Positions 26,867 to 36,118 of a stretch of DNA of 64,000 nt are shown in pieces. Below the pieces are notes generated by a model. That model searched no databases. It saw only the letters and a list, made by a program, of their open reading frames with translations, and was not told the origin of the DNA. The DNA is from Comamonadaceae bacterium. Lineage in GTDB: Bacteria; Pseudomonadota; Gammaproteobacteria; Burkholderiales; Burkholderiaceae_C. Made by a program: the position numbers and the translations under genes. The stretch spans positions 1 through 64,000 of the forward strand of contig JAIXOX010000084.1 in NCBI GenBank assembly GCA_027486555.1, written 5' to 3'. The number at the start of each line of letters is the position of its first letter. Positions within the stretch are counted from its first letter, which is position 1.

Positions 26867-27832
26867 GTGCCCATGTTTGTTATGAGAAGGCTGCTGAGCT
26901 TTGTGCTGACCCTGCTGGCAACATCGCTTGTGGTATTTGCCGTGCTGGAGTTGTTGCCTGGCAATGCGGCACAGGTCATTTTGGGCGAAACGGCCACACC
27001 CGAATCGATCGCGGCGATGGAAGAAAAATTGGGCCTCAACCAGCCTGCGGCCACCCGCTACCTGAATTGGATGGGCGGCATGTTGCAGGGCCAGACGGGC
27101 CTGAGCATCTCTTATGACACCCCCACGGGGCAGTTGATGGCCGAGCGCATGCAGGTGACGCTGCCGCTGGCCGTGATGGCCATGGACCTGACGGTGGCGT
27201 TGGCGCTGGCTTTGGGCATTTATGCCGCTTCGCAGCAAAACAAGGCGGGCGATGTGGGCGTGATGACGCTCAGTCAGTTGGGCCTGGCCCTGCCCAATTT
27301 CTGGCTGGCTATTCTTTTGATCTTGCTGTTCGCGGTGCACTTGGAGTGGGTGAGTGCGGGCGGTTTTCCGGGCTGGTCTGAGGACGATGGTGGCGGTGTG
27401 TTCGAGGGCATCAAGGCCTTGCTCTTGCCCGCCATGGCCCTGGCTGCGGTGCAAACGGCCATCTTGACGCGAGTCACCCGCTCGGCCGTGCTCGACACCT
27501 TGCGCGAAGACTTTGTGCGCACCGCAAGGGCCAAGGGCCTGAGCCGCCGCCAAGTGCTGTGGGGCCATGTGTTGCGCAACGCCATGATCCCGGTGCTGAC
27601 GGTGATGGGCTTGCAGTTTGGCAACTTGATCACCAGCGCCATCGTGATTGAAAACGTGTTTGTGTTGCCCGGCATTGGGCGGCTGATTTTTCAGGCCATT
27701 GCCAACCGCGACTTGATCGTGGTGCGCGATGTGGTCATGTTGCTGTCGGCGCTGGTTATCCTCATCAACTTTTGCATCGACGTGCTGTATGCGTGGATCG
27801 ATCCAAGACTGAAGGCGGGCCATGCCGAATAA
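26867..27832 (+). CDS. Peptide/nickel ABC transporter permease, DppB type
   Basis: 321 residues with six membrane segments. The N-terminal MRRLLSFVLTLLATSLVVF, the loop motif RTARAKGLSRRQVLWGHVLRNA (EAA loop) and VIENVFVLPGIGRL are typical. GTG 26867 has AAGGA 6 bases upstream; ATG 26873 is possible. First gene of a five-gene operon whose members overlap or abut. Confidence 0.93.
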   Translation: MPMFVMRRLLSFVLTLLATSLVVFAVLELLPGNAAQVILGETATPESIAAMEEKLGLNQPAATRYLNWMGGMLQGQTGLSISYDTPTGQLMAERMQVTLPLAVMAMDLTVALALALGIYAASQQNKAGDVGVMTLSQLGLALPNFWLAILLILLFAVHLEWVSAGGFPGWSEDDGGGVFEGIKALLLPAMALAAVQTAILTRVTRSAVLDTLREDFVRTARAKGLSRRQVLWGHVLRNAMIPVLTVMGLQFGNLITSAIVIENVFVLPGIGRLIFQAIANRDLIVVRDVVMLLSALVILINFCIDVLYAWIDPRLKAGHAE

Positions 27833-28667
27833 GAATGCTGTTTGGCGACGCGCCTTGCGCCACCCGAGTTTTGTGGCGGGCGGGGCCATGGTGCTGCTGA
27901 TGGTGCTGTGTGCCGTGTTGTCCATGTTCTGGTCGCCTTACCCGGTGGGCGACATTGATATTCCCAACAAACTGGCCTCACCCAGCGCCGCGCATTGGTT
28001 GGGCACCGACAGCCTGGGGCGCGACATCGGCTCTTTGCTGCTGGTGGGCAGCCAAAACTCCTTGCTGGTGGGCTTCATTGCGGTAGGCATTGGCCTGGGT
28101 GTGGGCGTGCCTTTGGGCTTGCTGGCCTCGGCGCGGCGCGGCTGGGTCGAAGAGGTGATCATGCGGGCCTCGGACTTCACTTTCGCCTTTCCGGCCTTGT
28201 TGTCGGCCATCATGCTGACCGCGATTTATGGGCCAGGCCTAGTGGTGAGCATCGTGGCCATTGGCATTTTTAACATTCCGGTGTTTGCCCGCATTTCGCG
28301 GGGCGCGGCCAACGCGGTTTGGGCGCGTGACTACACGGCGGCGGCGCGTGCTGCGGGCCAAGGCCCATTGGCCATCACCTTGGCGCATGTCTTGCCCAAC
28401 ATCGCCAGCGTGCTGATCGTGCAGGCCACCATCCAGTTCGCCATCGCCATCCTCGCCGAAGCGGCTTTGTCTTATCTGGGCTTGGGCACGCAACCGCCGC
28501 AGCCGAGCTGGGGCCGCATGCTCAACGAGGCGCAGTCGCAGATGTTCCAAGCCCCCATGCTCGCGGTGTACCCGGGCGCAGCGATTGCGTTGGCGGTGTT
28601 GGGTTTGAATTTGCTGGGCGATGGCTTGCGCGATGTGCTCGACCCCCGGTTGGCCAGGCAGAGGTGA
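27822..28667 (+). CDS. Peptide/nickel ABC transporter permease, DppC type
   Basis: 281 residues. The N-terminal helix is followed by HWLGTDSLGRDIGSLLLVGS, the family marker, then VWARDYTAAARAAGQGPLAI (EAA loop) and SYLGLGTQPPQPSWGRML near the end. It overlaps the DppB gene by 11 bases and forms the second half of the membrane channel. Confidence 0.94.
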   Translation: MPNKNAVWRRALRHPSFVAGGAMVLLMVLCAVLSMFWSPYPVGDIDIPNKLASPSAAHWLGTDSLGRDIGSLLLVGSQNSLLVGFIAVGIGLGVGVPLGLLASARRGWVEEVIMRASDFTFAFPALLSAIMLTAIYGPGLVVSIVAIGIFNIPVFARISRGAANAVWARDYTAAARAAGQGPLAITLAHVLPNIASVLIVQATIQFAIAILAEAALSYLGLGTQPPQPSWGRMLNEAQSQMFQAPMLAVYPGAAIALAVLGLNLLGDGLRDVLDPRLARQR

Positions 28668-28668
28668 C

Positions 28669-29673
28669 ATGAGCGATCTGTCCAACACCCAGCCTTTGCT
28701 GCAAGTCGATGATTTGCGGGTGAGCCTGCCCACAGCCCGGGGCTGGGCACCTGCTTTGCGCGGCGTGTCATGGCGCATGGAACGTGGCCAGACGGTGGGC
28801 CTGATTGGTGAGAGCGGTAGCGGCAAATCGCTCACGGCTTTGGCTCTGATGGGTTTGCTGCCCGAGCGCGCCCGCGTGAGCGGGTCTATTGCGCTGCACG
28901 GCCAAGAACTGGTGGGCCTGCCCGAGCCGCAGTTGTGCCAGCTGCGTGGTGCCCGCATGGCGATGATTTTTCAGGAGCCGATGACGGCGCTCAACCCCCT
29001 GCACCCCATCTGGAAGCAGATTGCCGAGCCATTGCGTCTGCACCAACACATGAGTGCCAACGACGCCAAAGCCCGCGCCTTGCAGTTGCTTGAACGTGTG
29101 CAGCTGCCCCGAGCACGCGAGCGGCTTGATGCCTATCCGCACGAGCTGTCGGGCGGGCAACGCCAGCGCGTGATGATCTCGATCGCCTTGGCTTGCAACC
29201 CAGACTTGCTGATTGCCGACGAGCCGACCACCGCGCTCGATGTGACGGTGCAAAAAGAGGTGTTGGCGCTCATCAAACAACTGGTGCGCGAAGACGGCAT
29301 GGGCTTGCTGTTGATCAGCCACGACCTGGGCCTGATGCAGGACCAGGTGGACCGTGTGATGGTGATGTACGGCGGGGCTGTGGTCGAGAGTGCGGCCACG
29401 CCGGATTTGTTTGCGCACCGGGCGCACCCCTACACACGCGGTTTGTTTGCGGCGCGCCCGCGCTTGGGGCTGGCACGCGGCACCCGCTTGACCACGATCC
29501 CCGGCAGCGTGCCCGAGTTGATGGATTTTCCGTCAGGCTGCGCGTTTGCCGACCGCTGTAGTTTGGCGGTGGATGAATGCCGCCAGACACCCCCGCAGGC
29601 GCAAAGCATGGCCAGCCATGGTGCAGGCGAAACGCCCCATGTGGTCAGTTGCCCACGCTGGAGGCTGCCATGA
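28669..29673 (+). CDS. Peptide ABC transporter ATPase, DppD type
   Basis: 334 residues. Walker A GESGSGKS, Q-loop FQEPMTALNPLHP, signature LSGGQRQRVMISIALA, Walker B LLIADEPTTALD and the His switch LLISHDL are complete; the C-terminal oligopeptide domain with GCAFADRC follows. ATG 28669 is chosen because the upstream part belongs to DppC. It ends inside the start of the DppF gene as ATGA. Confidence 0.94.
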   Translation: MSDLSNTQPLLQVDDLRVSLPTARGWAPALRGVSWRMERGQTVGLIGESGSGKSLTALALMGLLPERARVSGSIALHGQELVGLPEPQLCQLRGARMAMIFQEPMTALNPLHPIWKQIAEPLRLHQHMSANDAKARALQLLERVQLPRARERLDAYPHELSGGQRQRVMISIALACNPDLLIADEPTTALDVTVQKEVLALIKQLVREDGMGLLLISHDLGLMQDQVDRVMVMYGGAVVESAATPDLFAHRAHPYTRGLFAARPRLGLARGTRLTTIPGSVPELMDFPSGCAFADRCSLAVDECRQTPPQAQSMASHGAGETPHVVSCPRWRLP

Positions 29674-30491
29674 GTGAGACGCACGCATCTGCACCACTGC
29701 TGGAGGTGAAGCATTTGGGTCGGCGCTTTGCCTTGCCCCGTGCTGGATTGTTTCAACCCGCAGGCGCTTTGCAGGCTTTGTCGGACGTGAGCTTCACCCT
29801 GCAGCCGGGCAAAAGTTTGGGCATCGTAGGCGAGTCCGGTTCAGGCAAGTCCACCTTGGCGCGTTTGGTCATGGCGCTGGACAGGCCCACCGAGGGGCAG
29901 GTCTTCTATAAGGGCGTGGATGTGCACCAGACCCACGGCCAAGCCTTGCGCCAGCTGCGCAGTGGCTTTCAGATGGTGTTTCAGGACCCGTATGGCTCGC
30001 TGGACCCGCGCCAAAAAGTGCTGACCATCGTGACCGAGTCGATTCAGACCTTGCTTGAACCTGCGGATGGTCGATCTGAGATGCGCGACAGAGCCGCCCA
30101 GGCCCTGAGCGAGGTGGGCCTCAGGACTGCCGACCTGGACAAATACCCGCACGAGTTTTCAGGCGGGCAACGCCAGCGCATTGCCATTGCCCGTGCCCTG
30201 ATCACCCGCCCCGCATTGATCGTGGCCGATGAACCGGTGAGTGCGCTCGATGTGTCGGTGCAGGCGCAGGTGCTCAATTTGATGATGGACCTGCAAGACC
30301 GGTACGGCCTGAGCTATTTGCTGGTCAGTCATGACCTTGCGGTGGTCAACTTGATGTGCGACGATGTGCTGGTCTTGCAGTCGGGCCGTGTGGTCGAGCA
30401 AGGCCCGGCAAGCCAAATTTTCGAGCACGCCGAGCACCCTTACACTCGGGCTTTGTTGGCTGCCGTGCCAGGTCAGCCCTCTTCTTTTTAA
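29670..30491 (+). CDS. Peptide ABC transporter ATPase, DppF type
   Basis: 273 residues. Walker A GESGSGKSTLARLV, FQDPYGSLDPRQKV, signature FSGGQRQRIAIARAL, Walker B LIVADEPVSALD and LLVSHDLAVV are complete. The C-terminal cysteine motif seen in DppF/OppF is short or missing, so the protein ends at the nucleotide-binding domain (GQPSSF). It overlaps the previous gene by four bases. Confidence 0.93.
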   Translation: MSETHASAPLLEVKHLGRRFALPRAGLFQPAGALQALSDVSFTLQPGKSLGIVGESGSGKSTLARLVMALDRPTEGQVFYKGVDVHQTHGQALRQLRSGFQMVFQDPYGSLDPRQKVLTIVTESIQTLLEPADGRSEMRDRAAQALSEVGLRTADLDKYPHEFSGGQRQRIAIARALITRPALIVADEPVSALDVSVQAQVLNLMMDLQDRYGLSYLLVSHDLAVVNLMCDDVLVLQSGRVVEQGPASQIFEHAEHPYTRALLAAVPGQPSSF

Positions 30492-30503
30492 ACAGGAGTC
30501 TCC

Positions 30504-32021
30504 ATGAAAAACGTTTCTTCCATGACCCGCCGCACCCTCGCTTTGAGTTCGGCTGCCGTGTTGGTGGGCAGCTTGGTGGCGGCCCCTTTGCAGGCGCAAG
30601 CGCAGTCGCGCAAGGACACCGTGACGCTGGGCATGATCCTGGAGCCCACCAGCCTGGACCCGACCATGGCCCCAGCTGCCGCCATCGGTGAAGTGGTGCA
30701 CTACAACATCCTTGAAGGCCTGACCAAAATCAACCTCGATGGGAGCATCAGCCCCTTGCTGGCCGAGAGCTGGAAAATGGATGCAGACGGCAAAGCCTAC
30801 ACCTTCAAGCTGCGCAAGGGTGTGAAGTTTTCCGATGGCACTTCTTTTGATTCAGCCGCCGTCAAGTTCAGCTTCGAGCGTGCCAAAGATGCCAAGAGCA
30901 CCAACAAAGCCAAAGGCGCGGTGTTCAACAACATCACCCACATCTCGACACCTGATGCGCACACCGTGGTGCTGGTGCTCACCAACCCGGACGGCAATTT
31001 CCTGTTTCGCATGGGCGAAAACACTGCGGTCATCCTGCACCCGGACAGCGCAGCCAACGCCGCCACCAAACCTGTGGGCACAGGCCCCTACAAACTCGAC
31101 AGCTGGGCCAAAGGCACGGCCGTGACCTTGTCCAAGTGGGATGGCTTTCGCGATGCCAACGCCATCAAGGTGAAAAAAGTCACCTTCCGATTCATCAACG
31201 ATTCGGCCGCCCAGGTGGCTGCCTTGCTCGCGGGTGACATTGACGGCATGCCTCGCTTCCAGTCGCCGCAAAGCCTGAAACAGTTTCAGGCCGACAAGCG
31301 CTTTGTGGTCGAGTTGGGCAGCACGGCAGGCAAAGGCATCATGACCATCAACAACCGCAAAAAGCCGTTTGACGATGTGCGCGTGCGCCGCGCCCTGTCG
31401 CATGCGGTGGACAAGAAAGCGTTCATCGATGGCGTGTTCGAAGGCCTGGCCAAACCCATTGGCAGCCACATGGCCCCCACCGATGCGGGCTATGTGGAGT
31501 TGAGCAACACCTATGCCTACGACCCCGAGAAAGCCAAGGCCCTGCTCAAGGAAGCTGGCGTGCAAACGCCGTTGAACGTGACCTTGACCTTGCCGCCACC
31601 ACCTTATGCCCGCAAGGGCGGTGAAATCTTGGCTGCGCAGCTGGCCAAGGTCGGTGTTGTGGCCAAAATTGAAAACGTGGAATGGGCCCAATGGCTGGGC
31701 GGCACCTTCAAAGGCAACTTTGATCTGACGGTGATCAACCACGTCGAGCCACTGGACTACATGACCTACGCCAACCCGCAGTATTACTGGGGTTACGACA
31801 GCAAGGCTTTCCGCGACTTGGCCGCCAAACATGCATCCACCACGGCGGCCAAAGAGCGCACCCAGCTGTTTGGTGACATGCAGCGCATGATTGCCAAGGA
31901 TGCGGTCAACGTGTTCTTGTTCAATGCCACCAACACAGCGGTTTACCGCAAAGGCCTCAAAGGCCTGTGGTCGAGCTCGCCGATTTTTGCCAATGACATG
32001 TCTGCCGTGTCTTGGCAATAA
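30504..32021 (+). CDS. Family 5 extracellular solute-binding protein
   Basis: 505 residues with a signal peptide (RRTLALSSAAVLVGSLVAAP, cleaved near AQAQS). Family 5 features include LEPTSLDPTMAPA, LAESWKMDADGKAYTFKLRK and FDDVRVRRALSHAVDKKAFI. It captures peptides or similar ligands in the periplasm for the transporter encoded immediately upstream. CAGGAG stands 7 bases before the ATG. The placement of the receptor gene last in the operon is less common. Confidence 0.93.
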   Translation: MKNVSSMTRRTLALSSAAVLVGSLVAAPLQAQAQSRKDTVTLGMILEPTSLDPTMAPAAAIGEVVHYNILEGLTKINLDGSISPLLAESWKMDADGKAYTFKLRKGVKFSDGTSFDSAAVKFSFERAKDAKSTNKAKGAVFNNITHISTPDAHTVVLVLTNPDGNFLFRMGENTAVILHPDSAANAATKPVGTGPYKLDSWAKGTAVTLSKWDGFRDANAIKVKKVTFRFINDSAAQVAALLAGDIDGMPRFQSPQSLKQFQADKRFVVELGSTAGKGIMTINNRKKPFDDVRVRRALSHAVDKKAFIDGVFEGLAKPIGSHMAPTDAGYVELSNTYAYDPEKAKALLKEAGVQTPLNVTLTLPPPPYARKGGEILAAQLAKVGVVAKIENVEWAQWLGGTFKGNFDLTVINHVEPLDYMTYANPQYYWGYDSKAFRDLAAKHASTTAAKERTQLFGDMQRMIAKDAVNVFLFNATNTAVYRKGLKGLWSSSPIFANDMSAVSWQ

Positions 32022-32058
32022 ATTCCCAGGCCGCCTCAAAGTGGCCTGAAAAGCTTGC

Positions 32059-32064
32059 TATAAT
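32059..32064 (+). promoter_or_regulatory. -10 box of the tRNA-Arg promoter
   Basis: A perfect TATAAT 13 bases before the tRNA 5' end. The -35 region is weak by eye. Confidence 0.55.
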
Positions 32065-32076
32065 TTAGAGCATGAT

Positions 32077-32153
32077 GCGGCTGTAGCTCAGCTGGATAGA
32101 GTACTTGGCTACGAACCAAGGGGTCGTGGGTTCGATTCCTGCCAGCCGCACCA
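32077..32153 (+). tRNA. tRNA-Arg (ACG)
   Basis: 77 bases with encoded CCA. The acceptor GCGGCTG pairs with CAGCCGC, the anticodon loop CTACGAA gives ACG (read as inosine at position 34), and the T-loop is TTCGATT. A consensus TATAAT stands at 32059-32064. Confidence 0.97.
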
Positions 32154-32161
32154 AAAATTAG

Positions 32162-32196
32162 AAAGCCCACAACGAAAGTTGTGGGCTTTTTCTTTT
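32162..32196 (+). terminator. Terminator after tRNA-Arg
   Basis: A 12-bp stem AAAGCCCACAAC / GTTGTGGGCTTT with a GAAA loop, followed by a T-rich run, starting 8 bases after the tRNA. Confidence 0.85.
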
Positions 32197-32271
32197 TGCA
32201 AAACGTCAAAATGCCCACACATCCATGCTGTGCATCTTTGAATTTTTTCTAGGATCACTCGAGTTCATCCC

Positions 32272-32826
32272 ATGAGCAAAGCCTTCACCAAAGAGACCGA
32301 TGGTGACGATGACGACGAGCTTGGCTTGCCGGCTTTGCCTTTGGGGGCGCGCAATTACATGACGCCTTCAGGCTACGCCCGTTTGAGGGCTGAGCTGTTC
32401 ACCCTGATCGATGACGAGCGACCTCAAGTGGTCGAGATCGTGCATTGGGCGGCCAGCAACGGTGATCGGTCTGAAAACGGTGACTACCTGTACGGCAAAA
32501 AGCGCTTGCGCGAAATCGATCGGCGGATTCGCTTTTTGACCCGGCGTCTGGAAATTGCCGAAGTGGTGGACCCTGCGGTGCACCACGGCAGTGACCAAGT
32601 GTTCTTTGGGGCCACGGTGACTTATGTCGAGGCCTCGGGGACCGAGCGCAGCGTGACCATTTTGGGCATTGACGAAGCCGACAGCTTGCAAGGGCAGGTC
32701 AGCTGGGTGTCGCCGGTTGCACGCACTTTGCTCAAGTCCCGTGAAGGTGACGCGCTCAAATTGTTCACACCTGCAGGCGTGCTGGACATTGAGGTGTTGG
32801 CGGTCAGCTATCCCGCACCGGCTTGA
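32272..32826 (+). CDS. greB: Transcription elongation factor GreB
   Basis: 184 residues. It stimulates RNA cleavage by backtracked RNA polymerase. The N-terminal coiled coil (MTPSGYARLRAELFTLIDDE, SNGDRSENGDYLYGKKRLRE, IDRRIRFLTRRLEIAEVV) holds the conserved acidic tip residues; the FKBP-like C-terminal domain follows (GQVSWVSPVARTLL). The acidic N-terminal extension (DGDDDDELGLP) is longer than in E. coli. Convergent with spoT. Confidence 0.94.
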   Translation: MSKAFTKETDGDDDDELGLPALPLGARNYMTPSGYARLRAELFTLIDDERPQVVEIVHWAASNGDRSENGDYLYGKKRLREIDRRIRFLTRRLEIAEVVDPAVHHGSDQVFFGATVTYVEASGTERSVTILGIDEADSLQGQVSWVSPVARTLLKSREGDALKLFTPAGVLDIEVLAVSYPAPA

Positions 32827-32839
32827 TGAACGGCGCCGT

Positions 32840-35122
32840 TTAAGGACTGATCAGGCCTTTGTTGGTTTGACGATCGGCCTTGATCACCGACGATGTGCGT
32901 TTGAGGTGACGCAGCACCTGCTCCAAATGGGTCGTGTCCCGCACCGCCACCACAAATTTCAACTCGGCTGTGTCCTGGGGTGTTTCATGGCCCATGTCGA
33001 CGTGCACGATATCGGTTTCGGCACTGGCCAAAGCCCCGGCAACGCGGGCCAAAACGCCTTTGCCATTGACCACGGTGACGTTGATGCTGGTTTCAAAATT
33101 GCGCGTTATCTCATCTGACCATTCCACACCGATGAAGCGCTCGCTGTCCTTGTGTTCCAATTTTCGGGCTGTCGCACAGTCCCGGGTATGCACAGCCAAG
33201 CCCTCACCACGGCCCAAATAGCCCACGATCTCATCGCCGGGCAAGGGTCGGCAGCAGCGCGAATACACCACCGACGCATTCTCACTGCCATCCAAAGTGA
33301 TGGCCCCTTGAGAGATGGACTCGTGCGCGGTAAAGCGCTCGCGTGTCATCAAGAGCGCATCAGGTTTTTGGCCGTTTTCTGACAACAAAGCCGTCAAGCG
33401 TTTGGCCACGATGGTGGCGATGCGTTTGCCCAAACCAATGTCCATGAGCAAATCGGCTTGGTTGCGGTTGCCCGTGAAGCGGAGCAACTTTTCCCACAGG
33501 TGTTGATTGACCACGTTGTCAGAGGGCAGTTGGTCGATGCCTTCGGCCCGCAAAGCTTGCGCCAACAATTTTTCGCCCAATTCGACCGACTCGGTTTGCG
33601 CCATGGTTTTCAGGTGGTGGCGAATTTTGGAGCGTGCGCGGCCGGTGCGCACAAAGCCCAGCCATGCCGGATTGGGAGCCGACACAGGGGCGGTGATCAC
33701 TTCGATCACATCGCCATTTTTGAGTTCGGTGCGCAAGGGGACTTGCTCGCCATTGATGCGTGCGGCCATGGCGTGGTCGCCCACCCGGCTGTGGATGGCG
33801 TAGGCAAAGTCCACCACCGTGGCCCCCCTGGGCAAAGCCATGATCTGGCTTTTGGGTGTGAACACGTAGACGGCGTCTGGGAACAAGTCCACCTTGACGT
33901 GGTCCCAAAATTCGGCGGCATCGCGCGTTTCGGTCTGGATGTCGAGCAAGGACTGCAGCCACTGGGTGCCCAACCGAGCCGATTGGGCGCTGGCCGATTC
34001 ATGTTCTTTGTAAAGCCAATGGGCGGCCACACCCGATTCGGCCACCAAGTTCATGGCCTCGGTGCGCATCTGAAACTCGACGTTCACACCCGATGGCCCC
34101 ACCAGCGTGGTGTGCAAGGATTGGTAGCCATTGACTTTGGCAATCGCAATGTGGTCTTTGAACTTGCCCGGCACCGGTTTGTAAATCTGGTGCAACCAAC
34201 CCAAAGCGGTGTAGCAATCGACGACCGAGGGGACGATGACCCGAAAACCATAAATGTCAGTCACTTGGGCAAAACTCAGGTGCTTTTCGTCCATCTTTTT
34301 GTAGATGGAGTACAGCGTTTTTTCACGTCCACTGATGCGAACGTTCATTTTGGCTTGGGCAAAGACGGCCTCGACATCGGCTTGCACTTTTTGGATCAGG
34401 TCGCGCCGGCGATTGCGCGCGCGCGATACGGCTTTGGTCAACACCGCATAACGCCAAGGCAACAGGTGCTTGAAGGCCAGATCTTGCAGCTCACGGTAAA
34501 TTTGATTCAGACCCAAACGGTGGGCAATGGGGGCGTAAATTTCGAGTGTTTCAGAAGCAATGCGGCCCCATTTGCTGCGCGGCATGTCCGACATGGTGCG
34601 CATGTTGTGGGTGCGGTCGGCCAACTTGATGAGGATGACACGCACGTCGCGGGCCATGGCCAACAGCATTTTTCGAAACGATTCCGCCTGGTTTTCTTCT
34701 CGGGTGTTGAATTCCAGCTTTTCCAGCTTGGTCAGACCATCGACCAACTCGGCGACAGGAGAGCCAAAACGCTCGATCAGCGCCACCTTGGTGATGCCGC
34801 AGTCTTCCATTGCGTCGTGCAGCAAGGCAGCAGCCAAGGCTTGTGCGTCCAATTTCCATTCGGTGCACAAAACGGCCACCGCAATCGGGTGGGTGATGTA
34901 GGGTTCGCCGCTTTTGCGCATTTGACCCAAATGGGCCTCGTCGGCAAACTTGTAGGCCCGGCGCACCATGTCGGTGTCGGCTTCGTTCAAATACCCCAGT
35001 TTCGCTTCAAGCAGGGCAAAGCTGGCTGCTGCCGCGTTGGCCGCAGCCGGTGCTAAAACTTTGGGGCGGCTCTGGCTGCTTGGAGAAGAGGGAATCGAAG
35101 GGGGAATCGAAGCGGGACTCAT
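32840..35122 (-). CDS. spoT: Bifunctional (p)ppGpp synthetase/hydrolase SpoT
   Basis: 760 residues. The hydrolase domain has the intact HD motif (ALLHDAMEDCGITK), the synthetase domain includes YGFRVIVPSVVDCYTALGWL, then the TGS domain (VYVFTPKSQIMALPRGATVV), the zinc-finger/RIS region and a C-terminal ACT domain (VVNGKGVLARVAGALASAET). The intact HD residues indicate that it can degrade ppGpp. ATG 35122 (MSPASIPP) is preferred over 35140. It sits after rpoZ, the standard gmk-rpoZ-spoT order. Confidence 0.95.
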   Translation of the reverse strand: MSPASIPPSIPSSPSSQSRPKVLAPAAANAAAASFALLEAKLGYLNEADTDMVRRAYKFADEAHLGQMRKSGEPYITHPIAVAVLCTEWKLDAQALAAALLHDAMEDCGITKVALIERFGSPVAELVDGLTKLEKLEFNTREENQAESFRKMLLAMARDVRVILIKLADRTHNMRTMSDMPRSKWGRIASETLEIYAPIAHRLGLNQIYRELQDLAFKHLLPWRYAVLTKAVSRARNRRRDLIQKVQADVEAVFAQAKMNVRISGREKTLYSIYKKMDEKHLSFAQVTDIYGFRVIVPSVVDCYTALGWLHQIYKPVPGKFKDHIAIAKVNGYQSLHTTLVGPSGVNVEFQMRTEAMNLVAESGVAAHWLYKEHESASAQSARLGTQWLQSLLDIQTETRDAAEFWDHVKVDLFPDAVYVFTPKSQIMALPRGATVVDFAYAIHSRVGDHAMAARINGEQVPLRTELKNGDVIEVITAPVSAPNPAWLGFVRTGRARSKIRHHLKTMAQTESVELGEKLLAQALRAEGIDQLPSDNVVNQHLWEKLLRFTGNRNQADLLMDIGLGKRIATIVAKRLTALLSENGQKPDALLMTRERFTAHESISQGAITLDGSENASVVYSRCCRPLPGDEIVGYLGRGEGLAVHTRDCATARKLEHKDSERFIGVEWSDEITRNFETSINVTVVNGKGVLARVAGALASAETDIVHVDMGHETPQDTAELKFVVAVRDTTHLEQVLRHLKRTSSVIKADRQTNKGLISP

Positions 35123-35176
35123 GACATCAATGTAACGCAAGCTTTTGCTTGACTTTGTTGTGCCAGTTGAATAGAG

Positions 35177-35204
35177 ACAAAAAAAGCCCCATCAAGGGGC
35201 TTTT
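35177..35204 (-). terminator. Terminator between rpoZ and spoT
   Basis: A 9-bp stem AAAAGCCCC / GGGGCTTTT with an ATCA/TGAT loop. On the minus strand it is followed by more T, so it would terminate transcription coming from rpoZ; spoT then needs its own promoter or read-through. Confidence 0.7.
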
Positions 35205-35253
35205 AACAGGGTGTTGGCTTGGCGGAGGCAAGGCCAACAGTTTCCGGATGTCT

Positions 35254-35454
35254 TCAGGACACGCGCTTGAGCATTTCGATGCCCACTTTACCGGCAGCGA
35301 TTTCTCGCAAAGCGGTCACGCCAGGTTTGTTTTTGCTCTCGATGCGTGGGGTATGACCCTGGCTCAGCATGCGGGCGCGGTACGTTGCGGCTAAAACCAG
35401 CTGAAAGCGGTTCGGGATTTGTTCCAGGCAATCTTCAACAGTGATGCGGGCCAT
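35254..35454 (-). CDS. rpoZ: RNA polymerase omega subunit
   Basis: 66 residues starting [20 protein letters not shown], the family N-terminus; the longer open frame to 35490 overlaps the gmk stop region and is not needed. Omega assists assembly of the beta' subunit and is needed for ppGpp binding. The neighbours gmk and spoT agree. Confidence 0.95.
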   Translation of the reverse strand: MARITVEDCLEQIPNRFQLVLAATYRARMLSQGHTPRIESKNKPGVTALREIAAGKVGIEMLKRVS

Positions 35455-35486
35455 GATGGTGTTCCTTGAGAATTTATGGGCTGGGT

Positions 35487-36107
35487 TCAAGCCATTTTGA
35501 GCGCTTGGAAGGTGTCAGGCCGTGCTCGGCGCTGGACATGGTACTTGAGCCGCTGGGCGTGAACAACCGCTTTGAGGTCAAACAGGGCACGATCAAATAC
35601 TTCATTGATTATAACGAAGTCAAATTCTGAGGCCTGCGCCATCTCCACGGCCGCGTTTTGCAGGCGCAGCTCAATGATTTCTGCTGAGTCTTCGCCTCGG
35701 CGCTCCAGGCGCGAGCGCAACTCTTCCCAGCTGGGCGGCAAGATGAAGATCAGCACCGCGTTGGCGTACATCTTCTTGATCTGCAGAGCGCCTTGGTAGT
35801 CGATTTCCAGAACCACATCGGCCCCTTGGGCCATGCGCTCTTCGATCATCTTTTTGGAGGTGCCGTAACGCTGGCCATGCACATGGGCCCACTCGACAAA
35901 GGCATCGCCCAGCACCATGGCGTCAAACTCTTGTGCCGAGGCAAAAAAGTACTCGCGGCCATGCTTTTCCTGACCCCGTGGGGCGCGGGTGGTGTGCGAG
36001 ACCGTGGGCTGAACGCGGGAGTCCAGCTCCATCAAGGCCTTGACCAGGCTGGATTTGCCAGCCCCGCTGGGGGCGGCCACGACAAACAGGTTTCCGGGGT
36101 AATCCAT
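35487..36107 (-). CDS. gmk: Guanylate kinase
   Basis: 206 residues; converts GMP to GDP. P-loop [34 protein letters not shown] (GMP binding) and [15 protein letters not shown] are clear. It lies 11 bases after yicC and 32 bases before rpoZ. Confidence 0.96.
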   Translation of the reverse strand: MDYPGNLFVVAAPSGAGKSSLVKALMELDSRVQPTVSHTTRAPRGQEKHGREYFFASAQEFDAMVLGDAFVEWAHVHGQRYGTSKKMIEERMAQGADVVLEIDYQGALQIKKMYANAVLIFILPPSWEELRSRLERRGEDSAEIIELRLQNAAVEMAQASEFDFVIINEVFDRALFDLKAVVHAQRLKYHVQRRARPDTFQALKMA

Positions 36108-36118
36108 GCTGGGGCTCT

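Noticed and set aside
33458..35056. 532-codon plus-strand open frame
   Set aside because: It is antisense to spoT, which has complete domains; the plus frame shows no domain and has shadow-like composition.
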